Assembly: GCF_946480385.1 (NCBI RefSeq)
Contig: NZ_CAMLJP010000009.1
Location: 23,962-87,961 of the forward strand
Source of the DNA: an uncultured Azospirillum sp.
Lineage (GTDB): Bacteria; Pseudomonadota; Alphaproteobacteria; Azospirillales; Azospirillaceae
DNA length: 64,000 nucleotides
Direction: 5' to 3'
Of this stretch, positions 8,672 to 19,382 are shown one piece after another (the first letter of the stretch is position 1; every line of letters starts with the position of its first letter). The translations under genes and the position numbers were made by a program. The notes under the pieces were generated by a model, which searched no databases, was not told the origin of the DNA, and was given only the letters and a program-made list of their open reading frames with translations.

Positions 8672-8718
8672 GCGATGCCGGCCTCCGTTTCCATACCGTT
8701 TGAGGGAGGGTCGCGGCG

Positions 8719-9495
8719 ATGAGCGTGCGCAAATTCCTCTTCGACGAGTCCTTCGACGTGGACGCCGTCCCCCGCATGACCCATGTGGAGGACGACGACC
8801 TGCTGCCCGAGGACGAGCTGTCGGCCCATCCGGAACCCGAGCCGGAGCCGGAACTGCCGCCCGCCCCGACCTTCGGCGAGGAGGAGCTGGCCGCCGCCCG
8901 CGCGCAGGGCTACGAGGAGGGCATGGCCGCCGGCAAGTCGGCCGGCACCTCCGAGGGCTACGGCAAGGGCTTCACCGACGGCATGGCCGCCGGCCAGAAC
9001 ACCGGCTACGAGCGTGGCAAGGCGGAGATCGAGGCGACGGTGAACAACCGCATCGCCAACGCCCTGTCGCAGATCGCCGACGGGGTGCAGCGGCTGCTGG
9101 CGGAGCGCGAGGCGGGCAACGCCGCGCGCAGCGAACAGCCGGTCCATCTGGCGCTGGCCATCGTCCGCAAGCTGCTGCCGGAATGGGCGCGGCGCGGCGG
9201 CATGGTCGAGGTCGAGGGCATGGTCCGCGCCTGCCTGACCGACCTGATCGACGAGCCGCGGCTGGTCATCCGGGTGGCTGAGGACACGATGGGTCTGGTG
9301 CGCGACCATCTGGACGAAACGGTGGGCGCCCGCGGCTTCGGCGCCAAGCTGATGGTGATCGGCGATCCGTCGGTAGCCCCCGGCGGCTGCCGCATCGAAT
9401 GGGCCGAAGGCGGCATGGAGCGGGACACCGCCCAGCTGCTGGCCGAGATCGAACGCCGTGCCGCGCACATGCTGGAGGCTCCGGCCCCCGTCTAA
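8719..9495 (+). CDS. fliH: FliH-like flagellar export regulator
   Basis: 258 residues. It has an acidic, proline-rich N-terminus, then a run of GxxxG-type repeats (about 75-105, GYEEGMAAGKSAG and GYGKGFTDGMAAG), as in FliH, and a C-terminal domain (about 130-250) that would bind the FliI ATPase and C-ring FliN. FliH keeps FliI at the export gate. Similarity to the Caulobacter FlbE position (between fliF/fliG and fliN) supports the call. GGGAGG precedes the ATG. A 15-codon ORF (8675-8722) ends in a TGA overlapping this ATG and may couple translation to fliF. Confidence 0.82.
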   Translation: MSVRKFLFDESFDVDAVPRMTHVEDDDLLPEDELSAHPEPEPEPELPPAPTFGEEELAAARAQGYEEGMAAGKSAGTSEGYGKGFTDGMAAGQNTGYERGKAEIEATVNNRIANALSQIADGVQRLLAEREAGNAARSEQPVHLALAIVRKLLPEWARRGGMVEVEGMVRACLTDLIDEPRLVIRVAEDTMGLVRDHLDETVGARGFGAKLMVIGDPSVAPGGCRIEWAEGGMERDTAQLLAEIERRAAHMLEAPAPV

Positions 9496-9529
9496 GGGGT
9501 GTCCGGAATGAAGGAGGTCCGAGACCGAC

Positions 9530-9847
9530 ATGCCGAGCGACAATTTCTCGCTGAACGATCTGCAGGGTGGCGATGGCGACGAATACGCCAGCCCCGGTAT
9601 CACCAAGGATCTGGAGGCGGTGTACGACATCCCCGTCCAGATCTCCGCGGTGCTGGGCAAATCGACCATGCAGGTGGCGCAGCTGCTGAAGCTGGGCCGC
9701 GGCGCCGTGGTCGAGCTGGACCGCAAGGTCGGCGAGGCCATCGACATCTACGTCAACAACCGCCTGGTCGCCCGCGGCGAGGTGGTGGTGGTGGAAGACC
9801 GGCTGGGCGTGACCATGACGGAAATCATCAAGTCGGACCGGGGATGA
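9530..9847 (+). CDS. fliN: Flagellar motor switch protein FliN
   Basis: 105 residues, the normal short FliN form. One SpoA (surface presentation of antigens) domain covers about 30-100, with the typical VQISAVLGKSTMQVAQLLKL and LYVNNRLVARGEVV-like block (IDIYVNNRLVARGEVVVV). FliN builds the lower C ring with FliM and FliG and helps set rotation direction and export docking. AGGAGGT lies 12 nt before the ATG. Its TGA overlaps the start of the next gene (ATGA at 9844), so translation is coupled. Confidence 0.95.
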   Translation: MPSDNFSLNDLQGGDGDEYASPGITKDLEAVYDIPVQISAVLGKSTMQVAQLLKLGRGAVVELDRKVGEAIDIYVNNRLVARGEVVVVEDRLGVTMTEIIKSDRG

Positions 9848-10782
9848 TGGCGATTTCGTCCGACAGCACCGCGTCCCGCGCGAAGGCCACCCCGGCCGGC
9901 GGTCCCCGTGCCGCCGCGGCCCAGGGCGAGCCGGCTGCCGCCCAAACCGGCGCGACCGCGCCGGGGCGGAGCGTGCGGCTGCGCGGCGGGCTGGACGTGG
10001 CGACGCTGGTCGGGCTGGCAGCCGCCGCCGCGGTGATCCTGATCGCCATCACCACCGGCGGGTCGGCCCGCGCCTTCCTCGATCCGCCGTCGCTGCTGAT
10101 CGTGCTGGGCGGGACGCTGGCGGTCACCACCGCCTCCTTCTCGCTGGGCGACGTGGCGGTGGCCTGGAGGAACGCGGCGGCGGTGCTGGTCCACCAGACG
10201 CTCGACCCCAAGGGCGTGGCCCGGCAGGTGATCCTCCTGGCCGAGGCTGCCCGCCGGGCCGGGCCGGAGACCCTGCGCAACGTCCTGCCGGAACTGCGCG
10301 GCGAACCCTTCCTGCACCGCAGCGTCACCCTCATCACCGAAGGGCTGCCGCCCGACGCCATCGAGCGGATGCTGACCGGCGAGGTCGAGGCGACCGCCGG
10401 CGGCCACGGCAAGAGCGCCGGCGTGCTGCGCCGGGCGTCGGAAGTGGCGCCGGCCATGGGGCTGATCGGCACGCTGGTCGGTCTGGTGCAGATGCTGGGC
10501 AGCCTGAGCGACCCGTCGGCCATCGGGCCGGCGATGGCGTTGGCGCTGCTGACGACCTTCTACGGGGCCGTGCTCGGCAACGTCGTCCTCGCCCCGCTCG
10601 CCGCCAAGGTGGAGCGGGCGGCGGAGGAGGACGCGCTGGTCAAGACCCTCTACACCATTGGCGCCGTGTCCATCGCGCGCCAGGAGAATCCGCGGCGTCT
10701 GGAGATGCTCCTGAACGCCGTCCTGCCGCCTGGAAAGCGGATCCAGTATTTCGACCGGGAAGCCCCGAGAGTGGGAGCGTAA
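9844..10782 (+). CDS. MotA/TolQ/ExbB-family motor protein
   Basis: 312 residues. A low-complexity Ala-rich cytoplasmic N-terminus of about 55 residues precedes the first membrane helix (about 60-80). A second helix follows the PSLLIVLGG motif typical of MotA, then a cytoplasmic loop, and two further helices around [17 protein letters not shown] and [17 protein letters not shown] carry the proton-channel signature of the family. The C-terminal [12 protein letters not shown] is MotA-like. No motB partner is adjacent, and the N-terminal extension is unusual for MotA; a motor stator role is inferred from the fold and operon. Confidence 0.8.
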   Translation: MMAISSDSTASRAKATPAGGPRAAAAQGEPAAAQTGATAPGRSVRLRGGLDVATLVGLAAAAAVILIAITTGGSARAFLDPPSLLIVLGGTLAVTTASFSLGDVAVAWRNAAAVLVHQTLDPKGVARQVILLAEAARRAGPETLRNVLPELRGEPFLHRSVTLITEGLPPDAIERMLTGEVEATAGGHGKSAGVLRRASEVAPAMGLIGTLVGLVQMLGSLSDPSAIGPAMALALLTTFYGAVLGNVVLAPLAAKVERAAEEDALVKTLYTIGAVSIARQENPRRLEMLLNAVLPPGKRIQYFDREAPRVGA

Positions 10783-10786
10783 GGCT

Positions 10787-12346
<1,560 letters not shown>

Positions 12347-12386
12347 CGGCCCGTCCGGTACGGAGCCTTGAGCGGCGGGAGCATCG

Positions 12387-14570
12387 ATGGCGCTGACGGA
12401 GCAGAATAGCGGCGGGGGCGGGCCCGGTGGCGGGGGCGGCCCCGGCAACATGGCCGCCTTCGGCGAGATGTGGTCGGTCGCCAAGTCGTCGCTGAAGCGC
12501 GGCGACGTGGCGATGGCCATCGGCATCCTGATCGTCGTGGTCGGGCTGATCATGCCGCTGCCCAGCGTCATGCTCGACATGATGCTGGGGCTGAACGTCA
12601 CCATCTCCATCCTGATCCTGATGGTGGTGCTGTTCATCTCCAAGCCGCTGGAGCTGTCGTCCTACCCGACGATCCTGCTGATCACCACGCTGTTGCGCCT
12701 GTCGCTCAACATGGCGTCCACGCGCCTGATCCTGACGCATGGACATGAGGGCACGTCGGCCGCCGGCCATGTGATCGAGGCCTTCGCCAGCCTGGTCATG
12801 GGCGGCGATTTCGTCATCGGCGTGATCATCTACGCCATCCTGACCATCGTGAACTTCAAGGTCATCACCGCCGGTTCGGGCCGCATCGCCGAAGTGGCGG
12901 CGCGCTTCACCCTGGACGCCATGCCCGGCAAGCAGATGGCGATCGACGCCGACCTGTCGGCCGGCATGATCGACGAGGGCACGGCGCGGGCGCGCCGCAA
13001 GGAGCTGGAGGACGAAAGCGCCTTCTTCGGCTCGATGGACGGTGCGTCGAAGTTCGTGAAGGGTGACGCCGTCGCCGGCTTGATGATCATGTTCATCAAC
13101 ATCCTCGGCGGCGTGACCATCGCGGTGCTGCGCCACGACATGCCGGTGATGACGGCGCTGGACACCTTCACCAAGCTGACCATCGGTGACGGTCTGGTGT
13201 CGCAGATCCCGGCGCTGGTGATCTCGATCTCCGCCGGCTTCCTGGTGTCGAAGGCGGGCATGGGCGGCTCGACCGACAAGGCGGTGGTCGGGCAGCTGAC
13301 CGGCCACAGCCAGGCGCTGGCCCTGGCGGCCGGCGCCGTCGGCGTGCTGGCCCTGCTGCCGGGCATGCCGATCCTGACGCTGGCCCCGGTCATCGTCGCC
13401 GTCGGCGCCGCCGCCTGGTACATGCCGCGCCTGCGCGCCAGGAAGGAGGCGGAAGAGGCCGCGGCAGCGGAGGAAGCGGCGGCGGCCGGCGGCGCGGGCG
13501 GCGGCATGCCGGGTGCCGGCCCGGCGCCGGACGAACCGATCTCCACCGCGCTGTCCATCGACCTGATCCGGCTGGAGCTGGGCTATGGCCTCCTGTCGCT
13601 GATCAACCAGCCGCAGGCGGGCAGCCACCGGCTGACCGACCAGATCAAGGGCCTGCGCCGGCAGATCGCCGGCGAGGTCGGCTTCGTCATGCCGGCGGTG
13701 CGCATCCAGGACAACCTGCAGCTTCCGCCCAACACCTACATCATCCGCGTGAAGGAGATCGAGGCCGGGCGCGGCGACATCCGGCCCAACATGCTGCTGG
13801 TGATGGACCCGCGCGGCGACGCCATGAGCCTGCCCGGCGAACAGACGGTGGAGCCGACCTTCGGCCTGCCCGCCATCTGGATCGAGCCCGGCTATCGCGA
13901 GGAGGCGCTGTTCAAGGGCTATACCGTCGTCGACCCGTCGACCGTGGTGACCACCCACCTGACCGAGCTGATCAAGGACAACATGCCGGAGCTGCTGTCC
14001 TTCACCGAGACGCAGAAGCTGCTGGACGAGACCGACAAGGAACACCAGAAGCTGATCGCCGATGTGGTGCCCGGACAGATCACTGTGGGCGGATTGCAAC
14101 GGGTGTTGCAGAATCTCCTTGCCGAACGGGTCTCGATCCGGGATCTTCCCACCATATTGGAAGGGGTATCCGAAGCGACCAGCCAGACCCGCAGCATCAC
14201 CCAGATCACCGAGCATGTGCGGTCCCGCCTTGCCCGGCAGATTTGCGACGCGAACACGAACGAGATGGGCTTCATCCCGCTCGTCACCCTGTCGCCCGAA
14301 TGGGAGCAGGGGTTCGCCGAATCGCTGGTGGGCGACGGCGACGACCGGCAGCTGACGATGGCTCCGTCCCGCCTGCAGCAGTTCATCACCTCCGTCCGTC
14401 AAACCTTCGAGCGACATGCCATGATGGGCGAGAGCCCCGTTCTATTGACCAGCCCGCTGATCCGGCCCTTCGTCCGCTCCATCGTCGAGCGGTTCCGGCC
14501 GGCGACCGTGGTCATGTCGCAGAACGAGATCCACCCGAAGGCCCGCATCAAGACCCTGGGGCAGATCTGA
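12387..14570 (+). CDS. flhA: Flagellar export gate protein FlhA
   Basis: 727 residues, normal for FlhA. Eight membrane helices are expected in about 30-345, with the conserved family block LSLNMASTRLIL. The cytoplasmic domain that docks substrates and chaperones covers about 390-720. The Ala/Glu/Gly-rich linker after the last helix is longer than usual. FlhA forms the nonameric ring of the type III export gate. The ATG follows GAGCGGCGGGAGC in the 40-bp gap after flbD, within the same operon. Confidence 0.96.
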   Translation: MALTEQNSGGGGPGGGGGPGNMAAFGEMWSVAKSSLKRGDVAMAIGILIVVVGLIMPLPSVMLDMMLGLNVTISILILMVVLFISKPLELSSYPTILLITTLLRLSLNMASTRLILTHGHEGTSAAGHVIEAFASLVMGGDFVIGVIIYAILTIVNFKVITAGSGRIAEVAARFTLDAMPGKQMAIDADLSAGMIDEGTARARRKELEDESAFFGSMDGASKFVKGDAVAGLMIMFINILGGVTIAVLRHDMPVMTALDTFTKLTIGDGLVSQIPALVISISAGFLVSKAGMGGSTDKAVVGQLTGHSQALALAAGAVGVLALLPGMPILTLAPVIVAVGAAAWYMPRLRARKEAEEAAAAEEAAAAGGAGGGMPGAGPAPDEPISTALSIDLIRLELGYGLLSLINQPQAGSHRLTDQIKGLRRQIAGEVGFVMPAVRIQDNLQLPPNTYIIRVKEIEAGRGDIRPNMLLVMDPRGDAMSLPGEQTVEPTFGLPAIWIEPGYREEALFKGYTVVDPSTVVTTHLTELIKDNMPELLSFTETQKLLDETDKEHQKLIADVVPGQITVGGLQRVLQNLLAERVSIRDLPTILEGVSEATSQTRSITQITEHVRSRLARQICDANTNEMGFIPLVTLSPEWEQGFAESLVGDGDDRQLTMAPSRLQQFITSVRQTFERHAMMGESPVLLTSPLIRPFVRSIVERFRPATVVMSQNEIHPKARIKTLGQI

Positions 14571-14616
14571 TGGTGCGTGCCGTTCCCTCCTCCTTAGCTG
14601 ACGGAAGGCGCTGCCG

Positions 14617-15906
14617 ATGCGGCTGAAGTCCTTCCATGCCAAGACCATGTCCGACGCCATGCGGATGGTGCGCCAGTCGCTGGGCGACGACGCCATCATC
14701 GTCGCCACGCGCGAGGAGGAAGGCGGCGGCGTGCGCGTCACGGCGGCGGTGGAAGAGGACGACCTGCCGCCGGCCCAATCCTCCGGCACCGCGCGCGGCG
14801 GCCGGGGCAAGGCGCCGCCCAAGCCGGTGGAACCCGAGATCGACGTGGGCGAGGTGGTGGCCGACGCCCTGCAGCGCCATGGCGTTCCGGCGGCGCTGGC
14901 CGAGCAGCTGATCGACGCGGCGTCGGGGCTGGACACCGAGGATCCGCGGCTGGCGCTGGGCTCGGCGCTCGATTCCTTCTTCACCTTCAATCCGCTGCCC
15001 GACGGCCGGTCGCCGGTGAAGCCGCTGGCGCTGGTCGGGCCGCCGGGGTCGGGCAAGACGCTGGTCGCCGCCAAGCTGGCGGCACGCGCCGTGTTCAGGA
15101 AATGCTCGGTCGGCGTCATCACCACCGACACGGTGCGGGCCGGCGGCGTCGACCAACTGGCCGCCTTCACCCGGCTGATGAAGCTGAAGCTGGCGACGGT
15201 GGAGGACCCCGACGCGCTGGCCGGCGCCTTCGAGGTGCATCGGCGCACCGACCTCGTGCTGGTCGACACCGCCGGGCGCAACCCGTTCGACGCCGACGAC
15301 ATGCAGGATCTGCGCGCCATGCTGTCCGCCGGTGACGTCGAGCCGGTGCTGGTGCTGCCGGCCGGGCTGGACGCGATGGAGGCCGCCGACATGGCGCTGG
15401 CCTTCAAGGCGGTCGGCGTGCGCCGCATGCTGGTGACCCGGCTGGACATCGCGCGCCGGCTGGGCAGCGTGCTGGCCATCGCCGCGCGCGCCCGGCTGTC
15501 CTTCTGCGACGCCAGCATCTCGTCCAAGGTGGCGGAGGGGCTGACGGCATTGAACCCGCTGGCGCTTGCCCGCATGATGATCCCGGCCGAGGAGAAGGCC
15601 CCCGCCGTCAAGGAACCCGCGCCGCGCCGTGCCGCCCGCACCCCGGCGTGGGACGAGGACGACGACATCGGCGAAGACGGCCAACCCGATCACGAGCCGG
15701 ATCATGAGCCGGCCCATCGGCCTGAGCGCAAACCGAAGTTCGGACGGGGCTATGAGCCGGAGGACGACGAGCCGGAGATGGAGCCGGCGCCACCGCCACC
15801 GCCACCGCGCAGGGCCGCCGCCGCGAAGCCGACCAAACCCGCATCTGCAAAACCCGCAACCAAGGCTAAGGCCGCCAGTTCCCCCTCGTCGAGGACCCTG
15901 CCATGA
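14617..15906 (+). CDS. flhF: SRP-type GTPase FlhF
   Basis: 429 residues. N-terminal region with the FlhF-typical MRLKSFHAKTMSDAMRMVR opening; G domain with P-loop GPPGSGKT at 141-148, the TTDTVRAGGVDQL switch block and DTAGRNPFD G3 block. FlhF sets the polar site and number of flagella together with FlhG. The C-terminus (about 335-429) is an additional Pro/Glu/Lys/Ala-rich, probably disordered tail that is not part of the usual FlhF core. Its TGA overlaps the next ATG (ATGA at 15903). Confidence 0.93.
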   Translation: MRLKSFHAKTMSDAMRMVRQSLGDDAIIVATREEEGGGVRVTAAVEEDDLPPAQSSGTARGGRGKAPPKPVEPEIDVGEVVADALQRHGVPAALAEQLIDAASGLDTEDPRLALGSALDSFFTFNPLPDGRSPVKPLALVGPPGSGKTLVAAKLAARAVFRKCSVGVITTDTVRAGGVDQLAAFTRLMKLKLATVEDPDALAGAFEVHRRTDLVLVDTAGRNPFDADDMQDLRAMLSAGDVEPVLVLPAGLDAMEAADMALAFKAVGVRRMLVTRLDIARRLGSVLAIAARARLSFCDASISSKVAEGLTALNPLALARMMIPAEEKAPAVKEPAPRRAARTPAWDEDDDIGEDGQPDHEPDHEPAHRPERKPKFGRGYEPEDDEPEMEPAPPPPPPRRAAAAKPTKPASAKPATKAKAASSPSSRTLP

Positions 15907-16700
15907 CCGATCCGGTGTTCCCGGCCGCCCTCAAGAACGTTCGCCCGCTGCGCGGCGCCAACGTCATCGCCGTGGCCAGCGGGAAGGGCGGCGTCGGCAA
16001 GACGTGGTTCTCCATCACGCTGAGCCATGCCCTCACCAAGGCGGGTATGAACACCCTGCTGTTCGACGGCGATCTGGGCCTCGCCAACGTCGACATCCAA
16101 CTGGGCTTCTCGCCCAAGAACGATCTGGGCGCCGTCATCAACGGCGAGGTGACGCTGGCCAAGGCGGCGCAGCGCTTCCCCGACACCGGGTTCGACATCA
16201 TCGCCGGCCGGTCGGGATCCGGCACGTTGGCGCAGCTGCCGAGCCAGCGGCTGTCCGGCCTGCGCAACGACCTGCTGGAACTGGCGAAGAGCTATGACCG
16301 GGTGGTGATGGACATGGGCGCCGGCGTCGACCGCACGGTGCGCACCCTGTCGGGTCCGGCCGGCACCACGCTGGTGGTGACAACGGACGAGCCGACCTCG
16401 CTGACCGACGCCTATGCCTTCATCAAGCTGACCCACGCCACCAACCCGTCGGCCGATTTGCGGATCGTGGTGAACATGGCGCAGAGCGTGAAGGACGGCG
16501 AGCGCACCTACGGCACCATCCTGAAGGCCTGCCAGAACTTCCTGAAATACAAGCCGGCGCTGGCGGGCATCATCCGCCGCGACCTGAAGGTGCGCGACGC
16601 CATCCGCAACCAGACCCCGCTGCTGACCCGCTCACCCTCCAGCGACGCGGCCCGCGACGTCGAGGCGATCGTGCAGCGGCTGCTCGCCAGCGCCAAGTAA
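15903..16700 (+). CDS. flhG: MinD-like ATPase FlhG (FleN/YlxH)
   Basis: 265 residues. Deviant Walker A GKGGVGKT at residues 27-34, then FDGDLGLANVDIQLG, the classic FlhG/MinD motif. FlhG restrains flagellar number and works with FlhF at the pole; some FlhG proteins also carry switch-complex parts into the membrane. No clear membrane-targeting amphipathic helix is obvious at the C-terminus (IVQRLLASAK is a weak candidate). Translationally coupled to flhF by a 4-nt overlap. Confidence 0.93.
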   Translation: MTDPVFPAALKNVRPLRGANVIAVASGKGGVGKTWFSITLSHALTKAGMNTLLFDGDLGLANVDIQLGFSPKNDLGAVINGEVTLAKAAQRFPDTGFDIIAGRSGSGTLAQLPSQRLSGLRNDLLELAKSYDRVVMDMGAGVDRTVRTLSGPAGTTLVVTTDEPTSLTDAYAFIKLTHATNPSADLRIVVNMAQSVKDGERTYGTILKACQNFLKYKPALAGIIRRDLKVRDAIRNQTPLLTRSPSSDAARDVEAIVQRLLASAK

Positions 16701-16709
16701 CGGCCGGGT

Positions 16710-18566
16710 ATGGGCGGGGCGATCCCACCGTCAGTCACGCCTACCGCCGCCACCGCCGCGGCAGCCCCCACCGCGCCCGCCCCTGTTACGGCCGAGGCCA
16801 CGGTCGTCCAGCTTCCCGAACGGCTGCCGGAGGTCACCCGCCCGGTGGTGCTGACCGGCACCGTCGCCGGCCAGACGCCGGAGGGGCTGACCCGCGTGCG
16901 CACCGCGGCGGGTGAACTGCTGCTGGACAGCGCGGCGGAGCTGCCGACGGACAAGCAGGTCACGGTGCAGATCACGCCGGGCAACACGCCCTCGACGGGA
17001 ACGCCCACCACCGCCCTGCCGGCCAAGCCGACGGCGCTGATCCTGCTGCAGTCCTTGGGGAATCCGGCCGCGCCGCAGACCGGCGTGACGACGCCGACCC
17101 CGGCGGCCGGAAGCGGAGCGGCGCCCGCCGTCCTGCTGCCCACCCCTACGGGGGCGACGGTCCCGACCAACCTGCCGCCGCTGATGCCGGGCACCGTCGT
17201 GCCGGCGCTGGTTCTGGCCGGCGGGTCGGGCGCCAAGCCGTTGACCCCGGCCGCGACGGCGACGCAGGGTGCGCCCGCCACGCCGGCTGCGGGAACGCCA
17301 GGCCCGGCCGGTTCGACGAAGCCCGAGGCTCCGGCTGCCGGGGCGCCAGCCGCGCCGACGGCCGGTTCGCCGACGGCCAATTCGCCGATGGCCGCCCCGA
17401 CGATGGGCGGCGGCAGCGCCACCTTCGGCACGCCGGTCCAACTGGGCGGCGACGCGGCCCATCCCGGCGCTGAAACGCCGACGATGCCGAACCAGCCCGG
17501 CGAGACCGCCGGCAACGCCGAGCCACCCGACCTGCCACGCGGCGCCACGGTGGCGCTGAAGATCCTGACCGTCACCCCACCGCCGCAACAGCCTCGCCCG
17601 CCCGGCGATCCAGAGGCCGGCGGACGCAACGGGCAGGCCGGGAACCAGTCCGGCCAGCAATCCGGCGGGCAGCCTGCTCCTCAGCCGGACGAGGCCGCGC
17701 TGCCGTCCGACACGCCCATCCTGCGCGGCACGGTGGCCGGCAGCACACCGCAGGGGCAGCCGATCCTGGCGACCAAACAGGGCATGCTGGCGCTGAACGT
17801 CCCGGCAAGCCTGCCGCCGGGGGCCAAGGTGACGGCGGCGCTGGCCGACCTCGCCCAGGCGATGCAGGCGGCGGCCCCCACCCTGCCCGGCCCGCCGGGT
17901 CCGCTGGACGGGCGCGACTGGCCGGCGATGCGGCAGCTGATGGCGACGCTGGCGGCGGCCGATCCGGCGCTCGCCAAGTCGATGCTGGCGACGATGCCGC
18001 AACCGAACCGCAAGCTGACCGCCGCGATCGGCTTCTTCCTGGCGGCGATGCGCGGCGGCGACGCGGCTGGCTGGCTGGGTGACGATGCGGCAAGCGCCCT
18101 GGACAAGGCGGGCCGCCGTGACCTGCTGGAGCGGCTGGAGAAGGATTTCGACGGTCTGCGCCGCGAGGCGGCGGAAACGCTGCCCGGTGACTGGCGCAGC
18201 TACACCATCCCGCTGATGGACGCCAACGGGCCGAAGCCGATCAAGCTGCATGTCCATCCGCTGAAGGAGGACGAGGAGAGCGGCGGCAAGGAACGGTCCA
18301 AGCCGGGCAGCCGCTTCGTCATCGATCTGGACCTCAGCCGTTTCGGGCCGATGCAGCTGGACGGGCTGGTGCGGCCCAACCATTTCGACCTGATCCTGCG
18401 CAGCCACACCGCCCTGCCGCCGGAACTGCGGGTGGAGCTGATCCAGGTCTTCGCCGACAGCGTGCGGGCCGTCGGCTATAGCGGCGGACTGTCCTTCCAA
18501 TCGGGGGCGCGCAGCTGGGTGAAGCTGACCCGCGCCGGCCAAGCGGGCCTGGGGGTGTCGGCATGA
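16710..18566 (+). CDS. FliK-like flagellar hook-length/low-complexity protein
   Basis: 618 residues. The first 350 or so residues are low-complexity, dominated by Ala, Pro, Gly and Thr (repeated PAAG/PTAG units), as in FliK-type secreted rulers. Two similar blocks (VLTGTVAGQTPEGLTRVRT at about 46 and LRGTVAGSTPQGQPILATK about 330) suggest an internal duplication. The C-terminal region (about 530-610) with the DLDLSRFGPMQLDG block and ELRVELIQVF resembles the FliK C-terminal domain that switches export specificity. The identification is moderate; a T4SS or other role is not suggested. It starts 9 bp after flhG. Confidence 0.6.
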   Translation: MGGAIPPSVTPTAATAAAAPTAPAPVTAEATVVQLPERLPEVTRPVVLTGTVAGQTPEGLTRVRTAAGELLLDSAAELPTDKQVTVQITPGNTPSTGTPTTALPAKPTALILLQSLGNPAAPQTGVTTPTPAAGSGAAPAVLLPTPTGATVPTNLPPLMPGTVVPALVLAGGSGAKPLTPAATATQGAPATPAAGTPGPAGSTKPEAPAAGAPAAPTAGSPTANSPMAAPTMGGGSATFGTPVQLGGDAAHPGAETPTMPNQPGETAGNAEPPDLPRGATVALKILTVTPPPQQPRPPGDPEAGGRNGQAGNQSGQQSGGQPAPQPDEAALPSDTPILRGTVAGSTPQGQPILATKQGMLALNVPASLPPGAKVTAALADLAQAMQAAAPTLPGPPGPLDGRDWPAMRQLMATLAAADPALAKSMLATMPQPNRKLTAAIGFFLAAMRGGDAAGWLGDDAASALDKAGRRDLLERLEKDFDGLRREAAETLPGDWRSYTIPLMDANGPKPIKLHVHPLKEDEESGGKERSKPGSRFVIDLDLSRFGPMQLDGLVRPNHFDLILRSHTALPPELRVELIQVFADSVRAVGYSGGLSFQSGARSWVKLTRAGQAGLGVSA

Positions 18567-18916
18567 GGCGCGAGCGGCTGACCACCCGCCCCTCCCCCGA
18601 CGCCCGCCACGACTTTCTGGTCGAACTGCGTGGCGAGCCGCTGCCGGGGGTGCGGCTGACCCTGCGGCTGGTGCCGGACCTGCTGGTGCCCGATCCGGCG
18701 TCGGTGGTGGCCTATCTGGCGGAGTTCGCCGGTTTTGCGGATGGGCTGGAGTCGCTGGCCGTCGCCATCCTGGACGACGTCAACAACGAGCTGGTCCCCC
18801 GCTGGGTCGAGGTGGCGGTGGAGAGCGACACGCCCCTGCCCCACCGCGTGGTGATCGAGGACCGGCAGCCGACCTGGGACAATCCGCGGCTGATCGGGCG
18901 GCTGCGTCCGCTGTAA
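18563..18916 (+). CDS. Degenerate QueF-like (T-fold) protein
   Basis: 117 residues of unassigned function. The pattern resembles 7-cyano-7-deazaguanine reductase QueF: a DFLVEL opening, then LRLVPDLLVPDPASVVAYLAEF, then ILDDVNNELVPRWVEV. The comparison is from memory. In QueF the equivalent segments hold the catalytic Cys (ALCP) and the ESKSLKLYL motif; neither is here, as the ALCP region is missing and ESKSLK reads DPASVV. So it is probably a T-fold protein without QueF catalysis. ATGA overlap with the FliK-like gene (18563) puts it in the flagellar operon, as the last gene. Confidence 0.55.
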   Translation: MRRERLTTRPSPDARHDFLVELRGEPLPGVRLTLRLVPDLLVPDPASVVAYLAEFAGFADGLESLAVAILDDVNNELVPRWVEVAVESDTPLPHRVVIEDRQPTWDNPRLIGRLRPL

Positions 18917-18922
18917 GCGGGC

Positions 18923-19372
18923 TCAGTCGTCCTCGTAGAGCCCCTGCGCGGCGGTGCGGTGGCAGGCTTCGCAGTTGCTCTTGGCGCCGACCGACTTGCG
19001 CGTCCAGATCGACGGTGAGAAATCGTGCTTGTGCAGCCACCAGCGCTGTTCGGTGATGCGGATCAGGCGACCGTCGCCGCTGCCGGCATTCTGCGTCAGA
19101 TAGTTGCGGATGGCCGCGGCGGTGTCGGCCGGCAGGTTGGCATTCTCGCCGAAATGGTCCTGCAGATTGTCCATAATGCGATTCCAGGACGCCGCCGGCA
19201 GCAGGCCCGGCTGAAAGACCATGTGGCACTCGCCGCATTCCTTCTGGGTGGCGGCGTGGGTGACCGGCCGGACCCGTTCGAACTCGCTGGCAAAGGCCGC
19301 ACCGGCGGTCACGGCCAGTATGGCGAGCGCGGCGATGCCGGTGAGCGGGCGGAGGCTGCGGTTGGGGGACAT
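18923..19372 (-). CDS. Diheme cytochrome c (DHC-type)
   Basis: 149 residues with a signal peptide (about 1-29, cleaving near AFASEF), so periplasmic. Two heme-binding CxxCH motifs are present: CGECH at about 47-51 and CEACH near residue 135. The family (DHC, PF09626-like) is a low-potential diheme electron carrier, often the partner of SHP. Met/His axial ligands cannot be assigned from sequence alone. Start ATG at 19372. It is the last gene of the minus-strand cluster: SHP, cytochrome b and two small genes precede it, with 10 bp to SHP. Confidence 0.85.
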   Translation of the reverse strand: MSPNRSLRPLTGIAALAILAVTAGAAFASEFERVRPVTHAATQKECGECHMVFQPGLLPAASWNRIMDNLQDHFGENANLPADTAAAIRNYLTQNAGSGDGRLIRITEQRWWLHKHDFSPSIWTRKSVGAKSNCEACHRTAAQGLYEDD

Positions 19373-19382
19373 TGGCGGCTCG

